Below are positions 33,526 through 43,843 of a stretch of DNA of 64,000 nt, one piece after another. Made by a program: the position numbers and the translations under genes. The stretch comes from Pisaster brevispinus (taxonomy: Eukaryota > Echinodermata > Asteroidea > Forcipulatida > Asteriidae): the NCBI GenBank assembly GCA_023634235.1, contig JAMKCF010000013.1:9151827-9215826 (forward strand), given 5' to 3'. The notes beneath the pieces were generated by a model. That model searched no databases, had not been told where the DNA came from, and saw only the letters and a program-made list of their open reading frames with translations. How positions within the stretch are numbered: the stretch's first letter is position 1; each line of letters begins with the position of its first letter.

Positions 33526-36500
33526 CTGCAAAAGGAAACAAATTCACATAAATGTATGCAGTAATCCATTATAATAATAAAAATAATACTCAGTGCTTAG
33601 AGCTTTACCTAAGGACATCTCAAAGCATTTTGTTTTTTTAAGAAAGGTAGGCTAGATGTTAAGTTTTTGAATTGGAAAACCCATAATAGTAACACCTTGT
33701 AAGGGTTTTCAAGGTGATGGGGTACATTACGCAGCCATTCATGCCGGAAACACCGAAGCAAACCCTTCTATTAACTCTTCCAGCGCCAAAGTCGTACACG
33801 TATAAACGTTACAATCTATATGTGTATTCCGAAAGCACCAATGTCGTACAAAAACACCATTATCAAACATGTACATGACTACGATCTATTTTATGTATTC
33901 TGAAAGCACCAATATAGTACAAAAACACCATTATCGTACATGTACGATATATTTTATGTATTCCGAAAGCACTATTATTGTACATGTACGACACACATGT
34001 TGTCACAAGAGGGCATTATCACTGTAACAACAAATACTATTGACTTTGGAATGTACCAAGGCAACACAAATCAGCGAGATACATTTGTTTCGTAAGAAAG
34101 TTGTTGTTTTGGGGTTGTTTTTTTCAAAAAACCTGAAAAAGCTGGGCATGTTAGGTTCAAACACACACAAAAATCCGGCCCTAAAAGAGTTAGAAGATAA
34201 GTCAGTGTACTAAATTATTTTACCTGTACCTGCATTACACATGGGATTATCAACTGTAAACCCTATCCAAAGAATTAGGCAATAATGGTAGGCCTACTTG
34301 TCAAGACAAAGACTCAAAACCATACTTTGCTAACCAGGAGTGTTCACCAGAGCTTGGGTCCCAGGGAACGATTTCGTCCAGCAATTTTGCATAGCAACAA
34401 ATTTAGAGTGAACTTATTTTGTGCACACTGAATGCCAATATTATTGAGTAGCAATTGATGATTTTTGAGGAGCAACTGGTACATTTTGTGTAGCACTTTG
34501 CCCTGCTACACAAGGGAAACCGTTGGCTGGGTCCGATGCTCTTGTCTGCTCGGCCAAGGTACAATGTTTGTCACACAAACATGTATGAGAACACAAAGGG
34601 TTCCTCCATTGTCCTACAAAACTTGATATGTCACACCTTACATAATGCCGTTTCATTTGTTGGAAACCCTCTTGTGCCTGAGTTTGCAAATGGTCAATTC
34701 CACGTCATGGACATTACGTTTGGAGAATTTTTTAGAACTTTGTTTATCAGCTAAACACACCAAGTAGCTTTGATTTATAGTTTTGTGTTTGATACTAGTA
34801 TCTTGTGTTCTAGTAGTTCAAATGATACGTCTTTGGAAAAGTTCTAATTAATTAATGAGTCTGAGCGTTGCTAACGAGCGTCATGGACATTACGAAAAAC
34901 GGAAGTGGGTTTTGAGTACAACACATTCAATTCCAAAACTCTGTGAAGTTAAAGTTCAAAATTGTTAGAATACTTTTTTATATTGTAAACAGGGAAGTAG
35001 TTAACATGAACTGCAGGAATGATGTCTGTCTATAGCTTTTCTAGTCACAACTCACAAGTGAATGAAGTTGAATTCTCAGACTACATGTACATTACACTGT
35101 ACACATATGTACATTATGCTTACATGTAATGTACATGTACAAAGGTACACAGAAATTTTTTTAAAACGTATTAATGGGTTTTATTTACAGAATTTGTGAG
35201 TTCAATGTTTAGGGGCCTATGCTTGTAAGATTGTGTTCCCGTAGCAATTTGATGACAATTTATCAAGATTTTGCATTCCAAACTCCAGGTTGGTGGTGCA
35301 TGGTGGTGGTAACATTAAAAATAACAAATTGTTGATAGAAGTGTACACAGCAGGTGTTGTCTCATTTGTCATTGTATACATAAATTTAACCTTGGGAAGT
35401 ACATGTATGAAAAATGTGTTGAGTGCTGGGCTTAGCTTATGTTTTCTGTATATGATCGTACATGTGTAGATAAATGAACTTAAAAGCACACAAAATCCAC
35501 ACGTGTGAACTCATGTACATTACACTACTACAGTGTGTTTAATACAAACCAGTCTTTTTGGGGCAATTCCACACCAAAGTGGGCATGACATCAGAAAATT
35601 GAAATGCATACATGTACATGTACGTCACAACAACAAATTAGGTGTCAAATGAAAGCTAACAGTCTATATTTTCAAGATTTATACATTTTGGTACCCCAAA
35701 ATTACAATAAAACAATTGATTGATTTATCATAATCCAGGATTATAATCCAGTTATGAGCCAAAAATAAGATAAATACTGACCTAAAACTATTTCCATAAA
35801 TCCATGTCATATGAAAGTATTATACATGTATAGGTCTTGAAAAAATGAGTGAAATTTTTTTTCAGAGATTGGGTACTTAGTTATGCTCCAGTGACTTGAC
35901 ATATTTTGGTTCAGTAGAATGTCCTTCCGTTACCAAAGAACTTGATATTTAAAAAAAAAATATTATTAGTTGTAGGATAAATGCAATGAATCTTACTTTT
36001 TAAAGCAAGTTTTAGTAGGCCTTTAATGTGGAATTATGACCGACATCTACATGTACATGTAAATCCTTTTAGTTGATTAATTATAATTGATTAATAAACA
36101 CCTTGGAGAGTTTATGCACTCTGATTGGTCGAAGACTGGTCACGTGGGGGTGTATTAACATATGATATAAAGACCGGCTCAGTGACTGAGCGAATAAATG
36201 GCCCCTTAACAAGCACATTGTTGTGTAAATTCCTATGCACTATGTGCTTGTTGCGCGGCAAACTACCGGTATCAAATCAACTCATTTCTTTGTGCGTATT
36301 TATACATATTTTTTTTTCAGCAGGGACAGATAGTGCCGCGTGCGGAAACATACACACATGTACCACGCGTAGGCGTGAACACGCAGACAATCTATCAATT
36401 TAGGGTAGCTGGTACGCGCATGAAACAAACATATAATGCAAAGTCATAGTCTGGTTCTTGAAAATATGTATATAAACAGTTAATTATGTGTAAGAGATTA

Positions 36501-37254
36501 GGTACCACACAAAAGTTGAACAGCCAAACGATTGGCCCTTGAACATGAGTAGAACATTTCTAAAAATAACGGCGAAAGAAAAATCACAAATTCTGACGAT
36601 TTTCCAGTTTTTTTTCGTTATAAGGTATTTATTAATGGGAATAACAGTGCGATGAGCCGGACTTCACTGCGTGTAAATGATCTTTGGTTGACCTTGCTGC
36701 TTTGCCTACCATAAACGAACTTAAACAATTGGGGTCATGGGGGGGGGGGCTGCGAGACAACAACAAAAACTGGTCAACATTTCCCCATGATGCACTGCAA
36801 AAATGGGACTCTCCTTGGCAGAGGGCACACTGTTAAATGCGAGTTGCTCTATACGCTCAGTCGATCAATGCCCATGGTGTAACAAGCTTGACACATCACT
36901 CTACTTGAATCTGGAAATAGAAAGATAATTGGCCCTAAACGGACACATGTGCACTGAAACCTCATGTTATTTAATCATGTAGGCCTAACTATTGCCGGAG
37001 TTTATAATGGAAAAGGGTTGAATGGTCTTCACTTTAAAGTTCTGTACACATGAGTAATGTTTACATTGTACAAAACACGTGATAATGAGTGGTGTGACAT
37101 GTGCACATGTAAGTGAGGGGAACTTTGTAAAGTACTACTGTTTACATTTTATGCAGTGTACATAGTTTTTACTCCCAAATGTTAACATTGTAATTATGGT
37201 TGAAATTGACCCCCCAAAAATTATAAAACTAACATTAATCATTCTCAGAGCTCA
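33526..37254. other. Intergenic, probable DNAJC14 5' region
   Basis: No confident exon. The splice acceptor at 33526 requires an upstream exon, which I could not place. It contains a tandem repeat at 33784-33995, two copies of CGTCATGGACATTACG (34702 and 34881), many ACATGTAC words, and a promoter-like cluster at 36115-36180 noted in the findings. A minus frame at 34441-34689 with several Cys has no splice support. Confidence 0.4.
33784..33995. repeat. About 75-bp tandem repeat, 3 copies
   Basis: Each copy holds TATTCCGAAAGCACCAATGT (or a variant), CGTACAAAAACACCATTATC and ACATGTAC followed by GATCTATTTTATG. Confidence 0.8.
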
Positions 37255-37650
37255 AATTTTATACTGGACCATAGGCCCGAGGCCAGGCGGGTTTTTTTCC
37301 GAGCCACTAGATGTTTCACCAGACAAGTAGGGCACTGGGCGGTGTTTTTTTTTTTTAACTGAAAATCAATGAAGCATAAAATACCTCAAAGTGTGTCTTG
37401 AACAAACAAAAAATATGTTTACTGTGAGTCTGATAAAATACCTTTCAATTCTATTGTGTAATGACAAATGAAATCAATCTTCTCTTGTTTAATAGCACTT
37501 GTTCAAAACTTATTGTGCATGTTAAACTGGGTCAGGAAGTTTTTTCTTATTTTGATTCTGGTCTTGTAACAAGAATGCTGTTTCAGTAAACATTTTGAGC
37601 CACGCGCCCTGTGGTCTTGTGGGTTTTTTCCCAAATTCAAACCCTGATTT
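37255..37650 (+). repeat. 'GGCCAGTAAA' dispersed repeat, about 400 bp
   Basis: Starts GAGCTCAAATTTTATACTGG, has AGGCCCGAGGCCAGGCGG and CCAGACAAGTAGGGC, and ends CTTGTGGGTTTTTTCCCAAATTC. It is collinear with 13663-14046. Confidence 0.55.
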
Positions 37651-37989
37651 TCTTTGTTACAGTTTCCTGTTTATAAAGCACTTGATGCCACTTTCATCCT
37701 TGTTCATGTTTATTTATTTATTACCATGTTTTACTTTGTTGTTGCAATGACGCTACTTAAGACTTGTTCAAGAAAATTATAATTTCTCTCATTTAGAGGC
37801 ATCCCTTATCATTGAAAAACTACATACTACACATTACCTGAGTGTGTAAACACCTGCAATCGGGGACTTTCCAACTGGCGACTGGGGGTCTTTACCCAAC
37901 TGGGGACCCTGTTGTCCCTTTTGGTATTACATGTGTAGGCCCCTGGTTTGAATGTGTATGTACCCACTGTGCATTTTTTTTAGTGCAGA

Positions 37990-38215
37990 CAGTGATTGCA
38001 TTTGAACCCTTATTTGGTTCTTATAGCGCTTTATCACACCCCTCGGGCGTATCTACAAGATCAAAGCGCTCATTAATCTTTCTTTTTTTATCAGGGTAAG
38101 CAGAACTAATGTAGCACCTTCTAATGGATTACAAGGCGCTGTGGTGCATTCAGCAGCCACTGCCAGACACACCGGGGCGAACCCCTTCTCTTAGCAGGAA
38201 GTGAAACTGGATTCT
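37990..38215. repeat. Probable dispersed repeat of SINE-tail type
   Basis: CTTATAGCGCTTTATCACAC, CGGGCGTATCTACAAGATCA, AAGGCGCTGTGGTGCATTCA and GGGGCGAACCCCTTCTCTTA have the look of an old pol III-derived element. No second full copy occurs in the window, so the call is by resemblance only. Confidence 0.35.
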
Positions 38216-38265
38216 TTAACATGCATTAATACACAACACACGAGACCTAAGGACGAAGCTAGGCT

Positions 38266-38733
38266 CTATGTGTCCTTTGTTTTCACAGCGAGCTCGGCGT
38301 GGGTCCAAAAAATCCACTCTGCAAAAACAAAGTTGCAAAACAAGACAAATTCTCACCATTATTCAGAATCCTTGCCTTCCACTAACATGGCCGCCGTCAC
38401 CGATAATCAATGGTTCGCTGCCCGCAACGCTGGTCCACAATAATCAACTGTTTACTTATAAAAAGATAAGCCGTTGATTATTGTGGACCAGCGTTGCTTG
38501 CAGCATGCTATTGATTATCAGCATATGGCTTGCACGTTGGAGAGACCAAACTGGTACGCTACGTGCAACGCTGGTTTACAAGAACCAACGGGTCATGTTG
38601 GTTATTGTCGACCAGCGTTGCGCGCATCGAAAATATTTGTACTTAGAAGGTGAGGATTCTGAACATAAAAACATTCGCAGAGTGGATTTTCTGGACCCAT
38701 GCCGAGCTCGCTGTGAAAACAAAGGACACATAA
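38266..38733. mobile_element. Inverted-repeat element with nested inner inverted repeat
   Basis: The outer arms (TGTCCTTTGTTTTCACAGCG followed by AGCTCGGC, about 38266-38325) are mirrored at 38672-38733. An inner pair, CGCAACGCTGGTCCACAATA and TTATTGTGGACCAGCGTTGC, faces the centre near 38455. About 468 bp, no coding capacity. Confidence 0.8.
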
Positions 38734-38992
38734 ATATTAATAGTGCCTAATTTTGGAGAGATCCGTTTTCAAAAGAGAACTCCAGGTGCATAAACGTGAA
38801 GGGCAAAAAGTTTTGAATAGGATTTTGTACATGATGACCTATGTATGACTATGAGTTTCGTGGAGACGATAGTGGAACAAACCAGTGGTGGTAGGACTCT
38901 AGAACTTGTAGTTGGTTCCACTATCTTCTCCACGAACCTCCCAATACATGTCATTAAATGATACTAGTACTAGTACAGTACCACTCCAGTAG

Positions 38993-39134
38993 TCAGTCTT
39001 CATCCTTGCGGATAAAGACAGGGGACCGGTCTAGTTTATGGACGGCACTCTTTTTCAGTCCAAGCTCTGTGATGAGAGGGCAATATGGCAGCCACCGGAT
39101 CTGCTGCTTATACTCTAGATGAGATAATTTTTTC
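38993..39134 (-). CDS. 98-residue protein gene, exon 3
   Basis: 46 codons plus TGA (38993-38995): KKLSHLEYKQQIRWLPYCPL, ITELGLKKSAVHKLDRSPVF, IRKDED. It has a strong pyrimidine-rich acceptor and the most protein-like composition of the three exons. Confidence 0.72.
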
Positions 39135-39509
39135 CTGTGAAAAAAAACTCCGTTTTCATAAATGAAATGCAAGTTGTAACCGCTCAACCATTTGAAATTC
39201 TCCTTTATAACCCATACTTTACAGTTCTATACCTCTTTTGTCGATTTAAAATGTATATTGGAGGTGTTATTGATTGGTTTGTTGACGTTACTGTTCGTCG
39301 TGTTGACGGTGTGTTGATGGTAGGATCCCTGCCCTATAAAAAAAAATGCCTTTTTTATGTTGTGGTGTGTGGCTGCTGGCGATGGCTCCGTCATAACAAT
39401 TTAACACTTTCCAAACTTCAGTTTTACCATAATTCATTAATTAAACTCACCTCTTTTGTTGATATCCGGTGCCAACGTTTCCATAGTCATTCCAATTTGG
39501 CTGTGCCAT
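38993..39509 (-). CDS. Three-exon gene for a 98-residue basic protein, unrecognised
   Basis: Exons (minus strand): 39509-39451 from ATG, 39328-39233, 39134-38993 to TGA. Splice sites are AAGAG|GTGAGT, GGGCAG|GGATCC, AAGAG|GTATAG and TTTTTCACAG|GAAAAA, and phases match at both junctions. The protein starts MAQPNWNDYGNVGTGYQQKR, has a Thr/Ser-rich middle (TPSTRRTVTSTNQSITPP), and a denser C-terminal block with SHLEYKQQIRWLPYCPLITE and ending RSPVFIRKDED. No signal peptide or membrane segment is visible. Size, basic charge and scattered Pro/Tyr/Trp motifs recall small ciliary or sperm microtubule inner proteins, but this is a guess. The gene lies on the same strand as DNAJC14, about 5.5 kb upstream of it. 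The second exon must use the GCAG acceptor; the TATAG four bases earlier would give a premature stop. Confidence 0.68.
39233..39328 (-). CDS. 98-residue protein gene, exon 2
   Basis: 31 codons (DPTINTPSTRRTVTSTNQSI, TPPIYILNRQK) between split Arg codons at both ends. Acceptor GGGCAG, donor GTATAG. Confidence 0.65.
39451..39509 (-). CDS. 98-residue protein gene, exon 1
   Basis: ATG at 39507-39509 followed by 19 codons (MAQPNWNDYGNVGTGYQQK) and the first two bases of an Arg codon. Donor GTGAGT. Confidence 0.62.
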
Positions 39510-39924
39510 CACCCTCAAAAAATCCCTACTGTGCACATTTCCCCTTCAACCCGCATTCTTTCATTAGAATTGTACCCTGTTTTCAGCACTTCTTCCGGTT
39601 ATTTCTCATTATTGCATGCTAGACATGCACTCCGATCCCAGCTCCCGCGGCCCGAGCGGTGATGAAATCGGTTACCAGTTCGCTTGAGGGCGCTGTTTAC
39701 ACTGCACAAACCGACGTTTCTGGTAAGGTTCGCTGGTACCTGGTAACCGGTTGGGCACATTATGTGTGTGCAAAGATACACAATACACTTGGAACTGATT
39801 CAGGATTGAGTCTGCATTATCCTCCCAAAACAGAACTGTAGGCCAATATTAAAATTTAACTAATAATAACGGATATCAAGTAATAAACCACAATTAGGAA
39901 ACTGACTGGGGAAATTTTAATAAT

Positions 39925-40514
39925 TTGGGTTTGAACAAAAAAAATTGACTGGAGCGGGACTTGAACCAACGACCTTCGGATTAACGTACCAACTGATGAG
40001 CTTTTAAATTGAGACTGCCAACACGACTGGATACCTCAGTTAATCTAGCCTTTAGTCAAGGCGCACCGCGGCACCCCAGCCTAGTCATCACCCACGAAAA
40101 AAGACTAGCGCGAGCTACCAACTCGTTTTGGGGCTTTATGTTTTTCTTTACTTTTTGCTACCGATTTTGGTGGGAGAAATGTAATGCATAATGCATTAGC
40201 GTGATGAGTTGTTGGCCAATAAGAAAACACAATTACTTGCATGACGTCACAAGAACGACGTTCGACACAACATCTAGTTGCCGGTGATTGGGTACAAGAA
40301 ATTGCATATATAAACATTTCATGATCATGAATAATTGATTAGCTGAACGAGTTGGTAAAGGCGCTTCGCGGCTTCGCCGCTCGCGCTAGTCTTTTTTCGT
40401 GCGTGATACCTGGGCTGGGGTGCCGCAGTGCGCCTTGACTAAAGGCTACAGTTAATCCAGAGGTCGTTGGTTCAAGTCCGACTCCTGGCATTTTGTTTCT
40501 TTGTTCAAACCAAA
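39925..40514. mobile_element. Foldback element with tRNA-like arms
   Basis: The left arm (39925-40126) and right arm (40346-40514) are inverted copies: TTTGAACAAA/TTTGTTCAAA, ACTTGAACCAACGACC/GGTCGTTGGTTCAAGTCC, CTTTAGTCAAGGCGCACCGC/GCGCCTTGACTAAAGG, and AGACTAGCGCGAGC/GCTCGCGCTAGTCTTTTTTC. GGTTCAAGTCC resembles a tRNA B box. The 220-bp loop between the arms has no gene. Confidence 0.8.
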
Positions 40515-41651
40515 AGAAGAAAACAAAATCAATGACCAAAAGGTGACTCTGACGATCAAAATTATAATTGTAGGCCCATCAAATTAAGCCTATTAATTTT
40601 TAATTTGTTAACAATGCTGATATTGGCAAAATTATGTAGAACGATATATACAAGTATACATGATAAAAGTCATGTGATGATATGTAAGTTTCAGCTGAGT
40701 ATACAATGTCTAGGCTACTTTTTGAGAAAACAGCACAAAACTGCGGGTATTTTTACACTACAAAAAGTTGATTTCACACCCAACTTGACATTTACAAACC
40801 AACAGAATATACATGTAAAAGGTACATACATTATAACTTTTCAAGATATGTATACCATTAGTACACTGTATACAGAAATATTTTATTATAAACAATGTAT
40901 ACATCCTATCAGTGTGTATGGACAGAAAGAAGCTGAGTGCTTTCGAGCTTTGATCCATATTATACACAGGCAGAACATTGAACACTGGACAGATAAAACT
41001 AGAGTACATTACAGCAACCGAAAATTAACAGAGAACAGCAGAGACTAGATTATTTAAATGAAGGTTGGTATGATAAATTCAATCCTTTTATCGAGGTAAC
41101 AGCCGCGGATACCAACTACATCTCTGGTCGCAGCATTCGTCAACGGGCACCAACCCTCAGAAATCTGAGAAACGAATAGGCCTGCTTCTCAGATTCAAAT
41201 GTTTTGGGGTAAATGTTTATCAAAACTACAACTTCAAAGGGATTCCTTTGTCAAAATACTTTATACCATCAAAAGCAGCAGTGCGTCGTCCAAATAAGTT
41301 TTTTTTGATCATTTTTTTAAATAGTATTTACCGATCTTTGACCCTGCCTTTAAAATGAAAACACTGCAAAAACATTATGAAAATTATACAGATATAGACC
41401 ATCCTTCGGTTTCGGTTTAGGGTTTAGTTCACTTTCACTTTATGTATGTTAAGTTTAGCTCAGTTTATTTTCCCCCAAAAGTCATGACATTAAACGGGAC
41501 AATACAAGATTACATTATAAAAGAAGTTGAGTAAAGGACTGAGTTAGGAAAATGGGTGATAATTTGACAGGCTATGGGAGCAGTTTGTGAAAACATGGGC
41601 TCTTGGGCATGTATTCAGAGAAGATAGAGTTAAGCGTGTGTTTAGACACCA
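40515..41651. other. Intergenic, no gene seen
   Basis: AT-rich. The 147-codon plus frame at 40605-41048 has no splice signals and an unstructured, Ile/Tyr/His-rich translation, so it was not called. 41075-41345 is a dispersed element annotated separately. Confidence 0.4.
41075..41345 (-). mobile_element. 'GGTACCCACTGTCACC' dispersed element, inverted copy
   Basis: Contains CGAGGTAACAGCCGCGGATA, AACGGGCACCAACCCTCAGA, AAATCTGAGAAACGAATAGG and ATACTTTATACCATCAAAAG, matching 62565-62845 almost word for word and the reverse of 23750-24060. Confidence 0.6.
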
Positions 41652-42797
41652 CAGGCCCGGAAGCGTTTTTTTTTTTTTTACACCGCAGCGAGGGGTTTTG
41701 TACTATAATACTGCCTTGAGATGAGACTACAAACATTACACATTACATTTATGCCTAAATCCGCCCGCGTATTTTTTTTCCCAGGACAAACGTGGGCAAT
41801 TAACATAAATGGGCGTAGTAAATGTTACATTTCCCCTTGCACATGCGTACTTGGACGTAATAGTTGTGGGTTGAAATACACTCACGTGTATTATTATGTG
41901 CTATGTGAAAGAAGCAGTATTCATGAGGGCTCCTCTCCCCAGTATTAACACATCTTACAGTTTACACTAAAAGGTCTTGTGTTCCTTTCAAGATTCCTTG
42001 AGGTTCGCAAACTCTTGTCTCCCAAAGTTTGACTTTATTGGCCTGCTGTTGAGTCTCCTTAGAACACATAAATGGAATTAGGAATGGCCATTCAGCCTTG
42101 ATGTAATTATCGATGTCCAGAAATGTATCTGGGTTTAGTGTACACTGTGTATGAATGATGACCACAAGGGACCTTGGGCCAGTGGTGGTATGTGGAATGA
42201 CATAGTTGTGGGGACCACGCGACCGGCTGTTCTTCTACTGCAACTTCAGAAGGGTGTATAGATTGTGATGAACGATGAACCCAGTCCAACAACAAGTTAT
42301 TATTCTAAACTACATACAAATTATAATAGGCTCATCAAGCTGCGTCTGTTCGTACTGCAGTGTACTTTCATCACAAACATTTAGGACCATTTCTAATTTC
42401 ATTTAATGGGTTTCTTCTTTCATTATGAACGTCGGTCTATTTTCTTACTTGCCCTCCCTCCCCTTCCCAACCCTATCCCAAAATATTTTATCGGGCAATC
42501 AAGACTCAACAAGCCGCGACGCATTTTTGTACACAATGTACAGTACATGTAATGTACATGTACATGTACATGTAAATGCACATGTACTTTCACATACAAC
42601 CCACAACTACTACGTCCAAGTACGCATGTGCAAGGGGAAATGTAAAGTTTACTACGCCCATTTATGTTAATTGCCCACGTTCGTCCTGGGAAAAAAAATA
42701 CGCAACCCGCCCACTGTTTGTAGTCTCATCTCAAGGCAGTATTGTAGCACAAAACCCCTCGCTGCGGTGTAAAAAAAAAGAAAATACGCGGCCCGGA
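41652..42797. mobile_element. Long inverted-repeat element, about 1.15 kb with 210-bp arms
   Basis: The left arm 41652-41876 and right arm 42592-42797 are inverted: outer GGCCCGGAAGCG/TACGCGGCCCGG, then ACACCGCAGCGAGGGGTTTT, ACTGCCTTGAGATGAGACTA, GGGCAATTAACATAAATGGG and TACTTGGACGTAATAGTTGT with their complements. The centre has no long protein-like frame but holds a GTACAT-rich palindromic tract (42535-42590). Non-autonomous DNA transposon or foldback element. Confidence 0.85.
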
Positions 42798-42809
42798 AGG
42801 ACCGAGGAC

Positions 42810-42975
42810 CATGGCCCAACTTTTATGAGCTGCTTGTTTTATAGAGTTGCTTAAGTCGTGCAGACAACGTTGCTTAACAATGTTATGCTAAGCAAAACTC
42901 CGCAGGATAGCAATCAAAGATGGTATCCCTATTCTTGTATAATTGCTGTGCTTAGCTATACCTTCTGCAAATGAG
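42810..42975. mobile_element. Decayed MITE, GGGCCC family
   Basis: CATGGCCCAACTTTTATGAG, TTGCTTAACAATGTTATGCT, CGCAGGATAGCAATCAAAGA and GTGCTTAGCTATACCTTCTG follow the family order, but the right end is lost. Confidence 0.5.
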
Positions 42976-43843
42976 CTATATATGAAAGCATTGCCTTGTA
43001 TATAGGCCGAGGGGCTAAACATGCTGTGAGCAGTTAAAAAATACTAGCTGGAACCCGACACAAAGAAATATTCACAGCACCAACACGCAACAGCATATTG
43101 ATTAGTCGCAAATTATCTTCGTGTTCTTCACTCACATCACACATCATTCTCTAGGCTATTCACTTATCGATAGGGTCTGAGACTCTCTATATAAATTTTT
43201 GAAGGTAAACTTACCTTCTACAAAGAGATTTATGAAACTTGAATTTGATCAATGAATTTCAAAGGTTGGACCCCTTTGATTGTATTATGGAACGAGAGGT
43301 ACGAGAAACCGGCAAGAAATGTTGAGGCTGAAAGTTTGGTATATCTTCCATACATGATTTTAAAAAATGTGTACGGCCAAGTTACTGCAGAATAACGTAC
43401 TTGACTGAAACTTTGATTTCCCAGTATCAAATGAAATCGTTAGGCTGGGTGTTATTTCTTTTTTGATGCAATTTTGTATCATATCGAAGTGGTGGTCGGC
43501 TGACCTTTGTTTGAATGTGAGTTTTAATTCAACAATGTCTGTGTAAGGGAAAAACCAAATTAAATTTCTTCATCCAAATATCACATCTATTAATGTCTGT
43601 CTGACTGCCCAAAATCGTCACCGTTTTCGTTTTGCTGCCGTTTCTCTCGACAGTCACGAGCGCATAATAAGTAGGTCGATGGGAACTTAAATTTTACCCC
43701 ACAAGTCCACATTTTCTCATAATGTACAACCCTTGCCAATGATGTAAGTTCCCTTTAACGGGGCTCGAGGGATCCTTTGAAGATAACTCTATCAGTTATG
43801 AATATTGTAACCCCCGGAATAATGTTTCTCTGAATCTATTTGT
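42976..43843. other. Probable 3' flank of the 269-residue ORF
   Basis: No gene or clear repeat was recognised. The right part should be the 3' UTR of the minus-strand gene ending at 43844. Confidence 0.4.

Noticed and set aside
34441..34689. Cys-containing minus frame (CSHTCLCDKHC)
   Set aside because: It has an attractive Cys/His pattern, but there is no acceptor in phase, no start context and no link to the DNAJC14 exons. Left as undetermined.
40605..41048. 147-codon plus-strand frame
   Set aside because: Composition is AT-driven, there is no splice or start context, and an overlapping frame on the other strand is equally open.
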